Positions 11,961 to 24,053 are shown, counted from the first letter of the stretch. The stretch is DNA of 64,000 nt from Hirsutella rhossiliensis (GCF_020360975.1 NW_025408667.1:2604001-2668000), one strand, 5' to 3'. The notes: generated by a model not told the origin, from the letters alone. A program made the numbers and translations.

Positions 11961-12067
11961 GGGTAATTAATACTACTAAATTAATTCCTAGTATTAGTTA
12001 GTATTTTAGTCGCGATATATACCTATTATAGGCGTATATCGGTTTCGCGAGAAGTTTTTTCTAATAT

Positions 12068-12082
12068 AACCTTATACTATTA
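12068..12082. repeat. Right target-site duplication of LINE-1
   Basis: Second copy of aaccttatactatta (see 4,767-4,781). It marks the 5' end of the minus-strand LINE. Confidence 0.8.
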
Positions 12083-12242
12083 ATTTATAATTAAAGTATA
12101 AATCCGTTTATAATATAATCTTTTTATATTTAATATAAAGATTATATAAATTTATTTATTTAGTAGTACTAGGATATAACGTTTCTAAGTATTCCTATTA
12201 AATCTAATTAGTTTTACAATTAAGTTTATTATTTTAATATAA

Positions 12243-12600
12243 GTCTATTAAAGTATTTTCTATTATACTTAAAATAGGAATTATAACTAAGAAGTAAGAA
12301 AAATATAAAACTATACTAATTTATCTTAATTCTATAAATAGACTTTTAATATATTTAGCCCTTAATTATATTAATATTAAGAAGTTTATTATAAATATAT
12401 AGAATATTATTTTGCTTAAAGGTCTAAATTATAAACCTTTAGTTATACCTAAATCTACTTTAGGTAGTACTAAAATAATTAATAGTAAACTAAATATAGC
12501 TATAACACCTAATAATTTATTAGGTATAGATCTTAGTATAGTATAAAAAGGTAAAAGATCGTAAATATAAATTAACGTTAGATTTAATATTCTATAATCC
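12243..12600 (-). pseudogene. cob: cob exon, C-terminal part (mitochondrial copy, RIP-degraded)
   Basis: The minus strand reads [20 protein letters not shown], then a FRPLSKI segment and SIIENTLIDL, the conserved C-terminus of cytochrome b of the bc1 complex. Stops occur at expected Trp and Gln positions. It is the 3' exon of the gene whose upstream exon lies at 13,555-13,880. The mitochondrial cob-cox1 spacer (12,083-12,242) has nothing else recognisable. Confidence 0.88.
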
Positions 12601-13400
12601 TAGTTTATATAATATTTATTTAATAAAATAAGGTTTTACTAATATTATTAAAGTTTCTATAGATTCTTTAAATATATAAATCCGGGGTTTATTATCTTTA
12701 TTATAGTATATAGAACATTTTAAATAAAAATTTATCCTATAATATAAATATTAGTTTATCTATATCTTTATTAGTAAACCTATGAACACTTATATATATA
12801 CTACTACTATATCTACTTCTATAATCTATTAATTAAAAAGCTAAGCCTTTAGGAGTTAATAGTTTATAAATATTATCTAGTACTTTTTTAACGGATCTAT
12901 AAAACATTTCTCTAAATATATTAAAATAAGGGAGTTATATAGTTATAAAGGATATTATACTATATATTTCTTTAGTTTTATTATCCTTAAATATTCTAGA
13001 TTATAATTTATAGTCTTTAGTATAATAAGGTAGAAAGAAACTAAATATATAATAAAAGTATTCTTTATAGGATATAGCTATTTAGGTATATACTAATCTA
13101 GAACTACTTTTAGGTAATCTTTTTACTATATAACTATCCCTTAGTAAAATACCTATTAATACCTCTTTAACCTTATTAGGCAATTCTATTAAGGATCTTT
13201 TAGTAGAGGATAAACGTTTTATACCTTTTATACTATATTATAATACTAAAGTATTAATAAAGAATATTATAGAAATAAGATCTAAGTTAATTAATATTAA
13301 TTTTATAATATTTATATTATATTCGGACTATATCTTTAATTTATCTATTAAAGCTAGTTTTTATATAACCCTATAAAAGTAGCTTATATAGGATTAGATA
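12600..13400 (-). pseudogene. LAGLIDADG homing endonuclease remnant in the cob intron
   Basis: Minus-strand text includes LLTPKGLAF, followed by a degraded Trp-Ile-Asp-Asp-like motif, RFTNKDIDKL and KPRIYIFKESIETLI. This is the order seen in the second half of LAGLIDADG_2-type intron endonucleases. It sits between two cob exons. A few CpA/TpG sites survive here (for example at 12,782-12,790), so RIP was slightly less complete. Confidence 0.65.
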
Positions 13401-13436
13401 AACTTTAAATATAATAATAATTTAAATTGTTTCGCG

Positions 13437-13545
13437 TATAGTCTCTAAAGATCCCTTAAGGATATTAATAAATATCTCTTAGTTTCCTACTAATTATTAT
13501 ATTATATAAGAGTTTCTAGTAAATAGCGAAATTAAGTAATATCTT
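13437..13545 (-). other. Group I intron core-like sequence of the cob intron
   Basis: Directly downstream of the 13,555-13,880 exon, the minus strand has a TAGGAAACT segment followed about 45 bases later by AGAGACTATACGCG, which resembles group I core strands Q and R. The same pair is present in the cox1 introns of this window. The ORF follows it, consistent with an ORF in a peripheral loop. Confidence 0.55.
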
Positions 13546-13554
13546 TTATTACTT

Positions 13555-13880
13555 AGGTACTATAGTAGTAGGTATTTATATAGAATTAGCTATTATATAG
13601 TTATTACTATCCCTTAATATATTTAGTATAAAGAATACAAATATACTTAAAATAAAAATAAAGATAAATATAGTAATTAAATCTTTAAATAAGTAGTAAG
13701 GAGTAAAAGGTATTCTATTATAGTAACTAAGTACTCCTAATAGATTACTATCTCTAGCTAAGTTATATACTACTATTAAATATATTAATACTAATATAGC
13801 TAATATAAAAGGTAATATAAAGTATAGAGCGAAGAATCTATTTAAAGTTACGTTATTTATAGAGAAACCTCCTTAGATAA
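13555..13880 (-). pseudogene. cob: cob exon, central part (mitochondrial copy, RIP-degraded)
   Basis: The minus strand reads GGFSVNNVTLNRFFALYFI, then a DSNxLGVLS segment, a YLFKDLITIF segment and a LGDSNNYI-like segment. This is the conserved middle of cytochrome b around the Qo/Qi-site helices. His codons appear as Tyr. Upstream (13,881-14,130) there is AT-rich intron-like sequence with no clear exon. Confidence 0.87.
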
Positions 13881-14129
13881 TAATATAATTTAATATAATT
13901 TTTAATTTATACTTTATATCTCTTTAAATATATTTATACTATATCTTAAATTTTTAAGCGCGCTTTAATATAAATAACCGCTTTACCCTAGCTTCGCTAT
14001 AGTAGCACTTTAAATTTTAGGGTTATTATATTAAGCTTATTATTAGTATAACTTACTTATTAGTCGTTAAACGTTCTAAATTCTATTTACTAACTACTTA
14101 GTAGTAAAGTACTTAATTAAGTTCCGCTA

Positions 14130-14690
14130 TAAATAATTTAATTAAGGGAGGTATCTATTATTAAATGTCTTTATAATTTTCCCTATTTACCTCTAAAGAA
14201 TAATATTATTTTTAAGGAGCCTATATTATAGTTTAGGATATTTTAATTTATTATAACGGATGCTATTTTATAGATTTTTTAATTATTTAGTATATTAAAT
14301 ATACTTTAACCCTATTAAAGGATATAAACTATTAAAAGAAAAGAAATTTATAATAGTTTATATATTAGACTTCGAACTAATACTAAATTAACTATAGTTA
14401 TTAGTAGTATCTATTTTTCTACTAGTATTAAATACTAATTTAAATGCTTTAAATAAATTATTATATATTCTTTATTTTAATTAAAAACAGCTATTATTAT
14501 TACCTTTAAGTAAAAATAAACCTTCTAAGTATATAAATCCTATTATTTAATTATTAAAGAAATATAATAATATAAAATTATATATACTATAAGGAAGTTT
14601 AAATATATCTTTAATATTATCTTTAGATAGTATTTTAATATATATTTTAATATTATTTTTTAATATATATATAGCTATATTAAATTAATT
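14130..14690 (-). pseudogene. LAGLIDADG-like intron ORF remnant upstream of the cob exon
   Basis: Minus-strand text has a GFIYLExxF segment near 14,530-14,550 (probably the first LAGLIDADG motif) and, further on, LYPLIGLKYIQYxKW-like text near 14,290-14,330, the pattern of a LAGLIDADG ORF C-terminus. Its place next to a cob exon supports an intron-encoded protein. The NUMT seems to end near 14,695, where base composition changes. Confidence 0.5.
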
Positions 14691-14754
14691 TACTTTAGTT
14701 TCGGTTAAGAAGAATAAAGGCTATAGTCCTTTTAAAAGGGCCTTCCCTTTTAGG

Positions 14755-15250
14755 TTTATAATCCTAACCTTAAGACTATCTAAACCTAATAAAAAGAGGT
14801 TAGGTGGTTAGAATATTAAGCGGTAAGTTAAACGCTTACTAACTAGATATAATACCGCCCTCGTTAGTATTTCCGGTATTCTTTAGTTTAATCCGCCTAT
14901 ACCCCTTATCCTTAATATCGAAGTACTAGTAAACCGCCTAAGGTATAAAAGTATTAAACCTATTAGCTTCCTAACGTCTTTTACGCTTATTCTTAATCTC
15001 TAGATAGCGATTAATAAATTTAGTAGACCGGTTATAGCCTACTATCCGCTTATTATTTAGTTGCTTTATAGAGTCTCCTTATAGGCGCGGATCGCTTTAT
15101 AGGAAGGAGCAGAGCTAAGAGACTCTTAACGGATAACCTAGGATATAAACTAAGCCTTTTAATTCTTTCTTAAGTGTTTATAAGCTTAGATTTAATTAGC
15201 TAGGGCTGCTTAGTCTTTATTAGTCGGAAATAGACTATTAAGGTATATCG
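14755..15250 (-). pseudogene. pogo/Fot1-type transposase remnant (pogo-1)
   Basis: Minus-strand text shows a CENP-B/Tc5-like helix-turn-helix stretch (ESLSSAPSYKAIRAYKETL, then NRSTKFINRYLEIK), then RFNTFIPxAVYxYFDI and N-E-GGI, the start of the DDE catalytic region. The same block recurs in the transposase at 57.2-58.3 kb (RFDLFTPKVVYxYFNV ... NKGGI), which supports the call. The rest of the DDE domain is missing at the NUMT junction. It probably moved by cut-and-paste before RIP. Confidence 0.6.
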
Positions 15251-15615
15251 TACTTTTAAGCGGCGCGATACTATAAAAAGACGTTATTTATAATTTAAGA
15301 TATTATAATTATATTCTACTCCTTATAATAGATATATCGAGGCCGTTTTACGGTTATTTTAGATATATAGTAGAGGAATAATAAGAATAATTATCGTTAG
15401 GAGGGAAAGAAAGATTACGCGGCTAAATAGTAATTTCGCGCATAACGTTAATATAGACTATAGCGCCCTATATAAGTATTTAATCTCTTAAAAGTAGAAT
15501 TCGGTTAATTCTCTATCTATTCTAAGTAACTACTTATAAGTATCTTTAAAGTTAGCTATAATCGGTATTAGTAAAATAATAGACTTTTAGTAGAGGTTTT
15601 TTTAATTGCGCTACT

Positions 15616-15664
15616 AAAAGGGGGGTGTTATTAAAAGGGGGGTGTTACCGAAAGGGGGGTAGGG
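15616..15664. repeat. Triple aaggggggt repeat next to pogo-1
   Basis: The unit aaaggggggtgtta occurs twice, followed by a shorter third copy (aaaggggggtag). It lies upstream of pogo-1 relative to its coding strand. It may be the subterminal part of a DNA-transposon end; a matching inverted copy was not found on the other side. Confidence 0.45.
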
Positions 15665-16082
15665 TATAGTAGTAGCGAAAGTAAGAAGTAGGCTATAATC
15701 TATAGTAGTATTAGAAATATAACTAGTAATATTATAAAAAGGAGTAAATATAAAGTAAGTTATTTAGTTATTTAAATTATTATTCTATATTCTCTTAAGA
15801 GGGAAGAGGGTCGGTATCTTATATATCTTAATATAGCTATAGCTTTAATAGTAAGGATATATATAAGGTTAATAGTAAGGCTAATAGTAAGGTAGTAAGT
15901 ATAGCTATAAGTAAGCGTAGTAAGTAAGGCTATAATTCCGATATAGCTAATCCTTTTATTTAATAAGGCTCTATTAAATAGTTATAATTTAATAGGTAGT
16001 AGTATTTTAAATTTTAAAAGTTAAGTAATAGAATAGTAAGATAAAAGTAAATAGCTTTAAAAGTATAAATTAAGTAGCTTTA
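15665..16082. other. Unassigned AT-rich stretch with Ser-Lys-like triplets
   Basis: No gene was recognised. At 15,850-15,930 the plus strand repeats aatagtaagg-like units that would encode Asn-Ser-Lys. The stretch is the left flank of gypsy family 1; the right flank resumes at 33,277. Confidence 0.5.
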
Positions 16083-16557
16083 TATAACGACCGGTATTAT
16101 TCCTAAGGGATAAACCTATCAAGGGGTTTATATTAGTAGATATAATAGGGCGTAGTCTAAGTAATAATAAGTATATTACGTTAGTAATAAGTCGGAGGTT
16201 ATAGACTATAGACTATAACTAGGTAATTAAAATTAAAGATAGAATCGTAATAAAGATCTATAATATATTAAAAGCTATCGAGCTATTTATTTAAAGGAGT
16301 AAAAGTAGGTAGCTATATATACCTATAAAGACTATCCTTAGATTATAGTCTTAGCTATAATCCCCTTCGTAGCTTACTATAGCTTACTTATAAGCTATAC
16401 TCCTAAGTAGTAATCTATTTATATAAGGCTTACTTAGCTTATATACGCTCTAGGTAAGCTAAGCCTAAGTAACTTCTCGTCCTAACTATTATTCCGAGCT
16501 ACCTTATTACGTAAATATAGTCGGCTCTCTTATAACCCGCTAACTATAGTCGTAATA
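16083..16557. repeat. Gypsy-1 LTR A (3' LTR of the outer element)
   Basis: 475 bp starting TATAACGACCGG (TGTAACGACCGG before RIP) and ending GTCGTAATA (GTCGTAACA). It pairs with LTR E at 32,797-33,271, which has the same length and flanking 5-mer. Confidence 0.85.
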
Positions 16558-16639
16558 TAATATCTCCCCTCCTTTTAGTCTTATCTATAAGACCTACTAC
16601 TACCTTAGCCGCTATATATAAATATACCCTTATTACGCG

Positions 16640-17322
16640 TATATATATTCCCTATTTTATCCTTTCTATCCCTTAAGATATACTACTAATAGTATATCTA
16701 GTCGCGTATTAAAGGATCGTTTTTATAAGACCTTTAAGCGTATTTATTTAGCTAAGTCTATTAATTATCTTAGTTTCGACGTTATACTATATTCTTTTTA
16801 TTTATCGCGCGGCTTCCGCTATAAAATACTAGAGAAATCTTCTAAATATACTAAATATATATAGCGGGGTCGTTCTTACGATACGTTAGGCGTAGCGATT
16901 AGCTCCTATAAGTAACTTCGTTATCTAGCTTATTATTTATAGCTAATATATTTCTTAGTATCCCGAATAAATCTAGAGTTTAATCGATTAGATAAAGAAG
17001 AAGAAATTACTAAGGAGCGAATATTAAAAAGCTTAAGCCGACCTAAACGAAGCCTTAGCTTATTTAGCGCGGCTTTACTATTAAACGCGCTAGCTAAAGA
17101 TAAAGGGTACTAAGATAGTCCGTTAGGGCCTTCGTTCCTTAGATAACCTTAATAAAGCTAAGCACTATAAATCTAAAGCGGTAGTCGATATTTAATCTAT
17201 AAGTAGATTTAATATAATTAATTAAAATGCTATTAGTTCGTTAGGTAATTTTATAATACCTAAGGTAGATTTTACTAGTAGAACTATTAAAGTAGAGAAC
17301 TATAGTAGGTTAAGTGCTTAAG
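16640..17322 (+). pseudogene. Antisense ORF between gypsy-1 LTR A and its duplicate (copy A)
   Basis: Plus-strand frame opposite to pol. At 16,840-16,883 it has Tyr-x2-Tyr-x6-Tyr, with RG-R-S before the last Tyr; all three Tyr codons are RIP products expected from Cys, giving CX2CX6C, half of a Zn2Cys6-like cluster. A coiled-coil part follows (LDKEEEITKERILK at about 17,000-17,040). It ends near 17,322. Similar Cys-cluster plus coiled-coil proteins are common as hypothetical proteins in repeat-rich fungi, but I cannot name a family. A one-base difference from copy B (aaaaag versus aaaag near 17,030) shifts the frame. The start is uncertain. Confidence 0.5.
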
Positions 17323-17542
17323 TAGTTCCTAGGTATTTTCTTTTAGTTTATATCCCTTTTACTTAATAAGGTATTTTTATTACTAACCTTATTTCCTTAT
17401 ATCTAGTATTTATTCTACTTTATATTCTTAATTATCGTTAACTTTAATTTTTTCCTATAGTTTAGCGTTTTATAGTACTAGTTCTAATAATAAGATATAA
17501 AATATCGGGTATATTTATATTATCGTTAATAGCGAAAGTTTA

Positions 17543-18017
17543 TATAATAACTAGTATTATTCTTAAGGGATAAACTTATTAAGGGGTTTATATTAATAGA
17601 TATAATAAGGCGTAGTCTAAGTAATAATAAGTATATTACGTTAGTAATAAGTCGGAGGTTATAGACTATAGACTATAACTAGGTAATTAAAATTAAAGAT
17701 AGAATTATAATAAAGATCTATAATATATTAAAAGCTATTAAGCTATCTATCTAAAGGAGTAAAAGTAGGTAGCTATATATACTTATAGAGACTATCCTTA
17801 GATTATAGTCTTAGCTATAATCCCCTTTATAGCTTACTATAGCTTACTTATAAGCTATACTCTTAAATAGTAATCTATTTATATAAGGCTTACTTAGCTT
17901 ATATATACTTTAGGTAAGCTAAGCCTAAGTAACTTCTCGTCCTAACTATTATTCTAAGCCGCCTTATTATATAAATATAGTTAGCTCTCCTATAACCCGC
18001 TAACTATAGTCGTAATA
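17543..18017. repeat. Gypsy-1 LTR B (inside the tandem duplication)
   Basis: Same 475-bp LTR as A, with additional C-to-T changes in the first 20 bases (TATAATAACTAG). It is followed by a second copy of the antisense module and then by pol. There is no CTTTA flank on the left side, so it is an internal duplicate rather than an element end. Confidence 0.8.
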
Positions 18018-18259
18018 TAATATCTCCCTTTCTTTTAGTCTTATTTATAAGACCTACTACTACCTTAGCCGCTATATATAAATATACCCTTATTACGCGT
18101 ATATATATTCCTTATTTCGTCCTTTCTATCCCTTAGGATATACTACTAATAGTATATCTAGTCGCGTATTAAAGGATCGTTCTTATAAGACCCTTAAGCG
18201 TATTCGTTTAGCTAAGTCTATTAATTATCTTAGTTTCGATATTATACTATATTCTTTCT

Positions 18260-18780
18260 ATTCGTTACGCGGCTTCCGCTATAAAATACTAAAGAAATCT
18301 TTTAAGTATACTAAATATATATAGCGGGGTCGTTCCTATAATACGTTAAGCGTAGTAATTAGCTCCTATAAGTAACTTTATTATCTAGCTTATTATTTAT
18401 AGCTAATATATTTCCTAGTATCCTAAATAAATCTAGAGTCTAATCGATTAAATAAAGTAAAAGAAATTACTAAGGAGCGAATATTAAAAGCTTAAGCCGA
18501 CCTAAATAAAGCCTTAGCTCGTTTAGCGCGGCTTCGCCGTTAAAAGCGCTAGCTAAAGATAAAGGGTACTAAGATAGTCTATTAGGGCCTTCGTTTCTTA
18601 AATAACCTTAATAAGGCTAAGCGCTAAGAATCTAAAGCGGTAGTCGATATTTAGTCTATAAGTAGATTTAATATAATTAATTAGAATGCTATTAGTTCGT
18701 TAGGTGATTTTACGATACCTAGGGTAGATTTTACTAGTAGAATTATTAAAGTAAAGAACTATAGTAGGTTAAGTGCTTAA
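18260..18780 (+). pseudogene. Antisense ORF, copy B
   Basis: Near-duplicate of copy A, with the cysteine-derived motif at about 18,300-18,343 and the coiled-coil part after 18,430. The differences from copy A are mostly C/T and G/A. The C-terminal part includes a LGDFTIPRVDFTS segment that is more complete than in copy A. It lies directly downstream of the gypsy integrase, on the other strand. Confidence 0.5.
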
Positions 18781-19004
18781 GTAGTTCCTAGGTATTTTCT
18801 TTTAGTCTATATCCCTTTTACTTAATAAGGTATTCTTATTACTAACCTTATTTCCTTATATCTAGTATTTATTCTACTTTATATTCTTAATTATCGTTAA
18901 CTTTAATTTTTTCCTATAGTTTAGCGTTTTATAGTACTAGTTCTAATAATAAGATATAAAATATTAGGTATATCTATATTATCGTTAGTAGCGAAAGTTT
19001 ATAG

Positions 19005-22000
19005 TTAACTTTTAAAATAGCTTTCTTAACCTTAAACGGTTTAAGTTTCTTAAAATCTAATTTATTACTTAGTTATTTTATTTTAATATTTTATTATATA
19101 AGGTAGACTATATCTCTCTCTTAAAAGATTAGTCCTAATAATCTTTTCCGATTATAGTAAGTAGATATTCGTTCTTTAATAAATTAAAGTTCTTATTATA
19201 TTTCTTTATATAATTTTCGTAGCTAATCTACTTATAGTATCGCTCGTTCTACTTATAGTCCTTTTTAAGTAACCTTAAATACTTCTAGGTTATATCTATA
19301 TTTAGCGTATACTAATAAGAGCTTAGTTATTTCTATAACTAAGCTATTATAAGCTAGTTATACTATTAGTAGCTATTTAACTTAATTGTTTTATTTATAA
19401 CTAATATAGTATTATAAATATTATTTAAGCGTTTAGTTAAGTCGTTCTATTTATCTATCTATTTATAAGTAATAAGCTATACTAAGCTTATATTTCGTCC
19501 CTAATTATACTATAAGAGCTTACTAAAATTTAGCTATAAACGTACTTCCTCTATTAAAGATAATCTCGTTTAGTAGTTTATAATTACTAATAATAGTTCG
19601 TAGGAATATATATACTAGCTCTTTTATATTATATACTTCTTTATATAGTAAGAAGTATCTATACTTCGTTAATCTATTAGTAATAATAAATATACTATCG
19701 TACTTAACGTTAGTTATAAGTTCTTTTAATAGTAGTAGCTTTATAATATAGTTAAAAGCTATCGAATCCTATAGTTTCTCTAGTACTAATAGCGGTTATA
19801 ATTCTCTATATAGTTTATATCGTTTAGCTTTACTTTATATATAAAGTTTATATTTTTTAATAACTTATTATACTACTTCTTTAAGCTATAGGAAGTTATA
19901 TTATTATTTAATCCGTTTTATTATTCTTTAGATTCCTTAGTATCTATATATTAGATATTCGTATATATTTTATATAACTTTATCTCGCAGCGCTAGTAGT
20001 ATCTAGATTTTATTCTTATATATTAGAACTTTTAAATATTCTATATTATATTCCTTTAGTACTTTATATTCTTTTATCTATTTTAAGATCTTTTAGTATA
20101 TTAAGTTATTAGGTTATACTTTAAATATTATATTTAGCTATTATTATTAGTAGTTCTTATTTTTATTGATTTCTAGGAGCTATCCTTTCGCTATAGGTAC
20201 CCTTATATTATAGTCGCTTTATTAACTAAGGGTATTAGCTTAACCGTTTTTTATTCCTTTTTTATAGATTATTTTATAGTTAAATTCTAATAAATATTTA
20301 GCCTATCGGATCTATCGTCCGTTTAACTATTATATTATTATAAAGTATAAGATATTCTTATAATCTATATAGACCTTAACTTTATACTTACTTTTAAGAA
20401 AGTAGTATCGAAATTCCTTAAAAGCTTAAATAATTATAAGGACTTCTTTATTATAGATAAGGTAATTAAGTTCTACGCTATATAGCTTTTTCGAGTAGAA
20501 TATAATTAGTCGTAGTCTTTCTTTATCGTCCTTTTATCCGATTTATACTCCTAAAGTAAAGTTTAATATATCGGTTTTAAGTTTAATTTATTATTTTAGA
20601 TTAAAGGTAGTTAAGACTAGTTCTTATATAATTATAGTTTTAATATATTCGAAAGCTTTATTAGCTTTATCGTCCTATATAAATCCTTTTTCCTTCTTTA
20701 TTAAGTTATATAGTAATACTACAATCTTTCCGAAATCTTTAATATTTTATTAGTAGTAATTTATAAATCCTAGGAAACTTTATATATCCTTAACGTTCTT
20801 TAGCGTTAGCTATTCTTTAACTAAGTTAATCTTATCTTATTATATTTATATCTCTCTTAATAAGATCGTATATCTAAGGAAGTTTACTTCCTATATATAG
20901 AACTTACTTTTTTCTAGTTTAACTAGTAACTTTATATTTTAAAGTACGCGGAGTACCTTATAAACGTATTCTTTATATTCTTCCAGGGTATCTAAGAAGA
21001 TTAAGATATTATCTAGGTATACTACTATAAAGATATCTAAGTATTCGTATAAGATATTATTAATTATCTATTAAAAGGTAGCTAGTATATTTATAAGTCT
21101 AAATAGTATTACTAGATATTTAAATAGTCCGAATTTCGTTTTAAAGGCTATTATCTATTTATATCCCTTTTTTATACGTATTAAGTTATAGGCGCCTTTA
21201 AGGTTAAAGGCTATAAACTATTTTTTACTATATAGTCGATCTTATAGTTCCGATATAAGTAGTAATAGTATTTAGTCCTTTATTATAATATCGTTTAAGC
21301 GTTTATAGTTAATAACTAGTTATAGCTTACTATTTTTCTTTAAAATAAATATAACTAGGTAGCTTACTTTAGATATTAACGTTTATATATACCCCTTTTA
21401 TAGATTCTTATTAAGGTAGTTATATAGCGTTTATAGTTACTTTTTATTTAAGTTATAGATTATATAGAACGTTAGCGTTATTCTATCCTTAAGATAAATT
21501 TCGTGGTCTTATTAGCTATATTTAAGTAACCCTATCTTAAGTTCTTCCTTAAAGAGTTTATTATATTTCCGGTATTCTTAGGGGATGTTTTTTATTCTAT
21601 CTTATAGGCTTTATTCTTTATTTTAAGAGCTAGTTTCTCTTAACTTAAGCTCTTTATTAATTTATTTAAGGTCTTTCCTTAAAGTAGTAATAACTCTTTA
21701 GATCTTTATATTATATCCTTTACTTTATTTATATTAAATACTAGGTTATATAGCTATATTAGTTAATATATAAGTCTTATTAATCGATTTTATTATATCC
21801 GCTAGTTCGGTTATTATTTTTATTTATATTACTAAAGCTTATAATAGTTTACTTAAATAGTTATCCCTTTTATCTTATTTAATAGCTAAATTATTATAAA
21901 ATTTTACTTTCTTTTAAATTTACTAGTCTTAGAAACTTACGTCCTCGTTTTAATATAGCTAGCTAGTTTTCTAGTTAATTAGTAAGTTGCTTTCCTATAG

Positions 22001-24048
22001 CTATAAAAGCCTTAATATAAGGTTATATTCTTTAATATCTATAATGTTAAAGTTAACTTATTTATTATAGCCCTAGATATTAATATCGAGGTAATTAATC
22101 TCTATATTAATAATTCCGTTATTATAGTTAAAGGCCTCTCCTTTAATATTTATAAGTTTATATAGATCTATCTTATATCTTTATATAAGTTAGTAACGAT
22201 TAATAACTCTAGGTAAAACTTAATTACTTATTACGCCGTAGTTTAAAAGTATATATATATAATATCCCGCGATTTATATATCTAATACTATTTAGTCGCT
22301 ATAGCTTACTATTACTATATATATAGTCCTTAGATCTTATTATATCGTGCTAGTCTATAGCCCTTTTATAGATAGTATACCTTATTTTTTACTTAGTCCT
22401 TATTTATTTTATTTAGGTATTCTTCTTTAATTTATTATTAATATCGTTTCTTTATATTTTCGTCGCGTAGTATTATATTAGGGCTTAAAAGACTAATTTC
22501 TTACAGCTAATTAAAGATTTCTTATTTCTTAATACTATATTATTTATATTATACTACTTTATAGTTAATTATATACTATACTTTATAATTTTATTTATTT
22601 TTATACTAAAGGTTAAGTTTTTATTTAGCGTCTTTCTATTTTTTATATAGTATTTCTATATTAATTTTTCCTTAGTCGAATATAGCTTATAGCCTTTATA
22701 TATATTACTAATAATCTTTTAGTATACTATTATATTATTTATACTATACTTATGCTTTTTTATATTTATAAATTCTATAGTTTAGGTATATATATTTATT
22801 ATAATCTTCTTTATTATATTTAACTTATTATATAAATCTTTAAAAGATTAAGGGTTTAGATACCTTAAAGTAAGTAGTATTATACTATTCTTTTATTTTA
22901 GTATATTTATAGGTTTTATATATCTCCGAAAGATATCTTATTAATAAACTATAATTATCGCGGTATTTAAGTAGCGTGCTATAATTAGGTTTTAATAATA
23001 TAACTTAGTCGTTTAAGTAGCGTTAATCGATTTTCTAGTAGTTTAGTTCTATACTTAGGTAGGGTTTTAAAAGTACTTATCCTTTAAACCTAACTAAGAA
23101 GGCATTATATTATACTTTTATCTAAAAGTATATTATATAATCTAAGTAAACGTATAATATCTATAAAATATACTTATAGTGCTTATAAGTAAGTAGTATT
23201 TATAGATCGTTTTTAAATTCTCCTTATAGTTACTATTCTTATTATAGAGCTATAAAGGTATTAACTACGGCGATAGCTATAATATAGTCTCTTTTATATA
23301 GTACTAGTTAATATCGAATTAATATAGCTTATTAGTTTTCTATAAGAATTTAAGGTATTTATTAAGTTCTAATTTTAAGTACTTCTTTAAATTCTTTAAA
23401 GTATAGAGCGTATTCTTTAATTATAGTATTTTCCCTTAATAGTAAGGGTAGTAGTATAAGTTTATTCTTATCTTCTATTTCTCTAAGTATTTCTTATTCT
23501 TTAAAGCTTATATCGTCGATACTTTATTATTCTTCCTTAGGTTATTACCTAAGTTTCGTAAGTATAAGGGCTATATCTATATCTTCTTTATTATATTATT
23601 TATAGACTACTTATTATTAGTATTGATTTTTATTTTATATATCTTCCTAGAATTATTTACCGTTCTTCTTAATTTAGTCTTAAGAGACTCCTTTAAGATA
23701 GGGGTATTTTAGTTCTATAAATTTAACTTATTTCTATATTTTAAGATCCCTTCGTTATATTATTATAAGGGTTTTCTTTAATAGCTTTAAGAACTATCTA
23801 GTACTATTCTTATCGCTTAAGTATACTATATATTTATTATTATAGTATATAGTCTAACTAAGGAGTTTATACTTTAGTTCCTATCTATTAGTAGCGTTTA
23901 AGTGTTTCTTACCTTTTAGGGCTAGTACTTAATAGGTTTTCTTCTCCTTATAAGGTTATTTATATTTTTTAGAGTAATATTTAAGTTTTCTATAATTAAA
24001 ATACTTTCCTTTACTTTTCTATATTACGTTTAGATCTATCTTACCTAG
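19005..24048 (-). pseudogene. Gypsy-1 pol, outer copy: protease, RT, RNase H, integrase
   Basis: Minus-strand domains in order: a degraded CCHC knuckle near 24,000; reverse transcriptase at about 20,990-21,330, including GAYNLIRIKKGY and VVYLDNILIF (the catalytic YLDD read as YLDN); RNase H at about 20,285-20,660 with YSKKLYSVELNYLIYNKE; integrase at about 19,380-19,760 with TNRLTKYRYFLLYKE and FNRGSTFIAKF, the second catalytic Asp read as Asn. TAA/TAG codons occur throughout. The gag part was separated by the nested element and continues at 31,935. Confidence 0.88.
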
Positions 24049-24053
24049 GTTAA

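Larger units (their letters stand above)
4782..12067 (-). mobile_element. LINE-1: Tad/I-type non-LTR retrotransposon inserted in the NUMT
   Basis: A 7.3-kb, GC-richer block inside AT-rich mitochondrial sequence. On the minus strand it has, in order, a gag-like ORF1 with CCHC knuckles, an ORF2 with endonuclease and reverse transcriptase, a long 3' region of about 2.4 kb and an (AAT)n tail. It is bounded by a 15-bp target-site duplication. CpA and TpG are almost gone, although GC content stays high because CpG is untouched. The 3' region holds a plus-strand ORF (see its entry), so it may be a composite. Confidence 0.85.
16083..19001. repeat. 1.46-kb tandem duplication of LTR plus antisense module
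   Basis: Unit A (16,083-17,542) and unit B (17,543-19,001) match along their full length and both end in gcgaaagttta. After unit B the sequence continues into integrase; after unit A it continues into the next LTR. The nested gypsy-1 copy (LTR C) has only one unit. Confidence 0.8.

Noticed and set aside
16083..17542. First read as a 1.46-kb LTR
   Set aside because: LTRs D and E end after 484 and 475 bp with perfect TSDs, so the extra 980 bp is an internal antisense module, not LTR.
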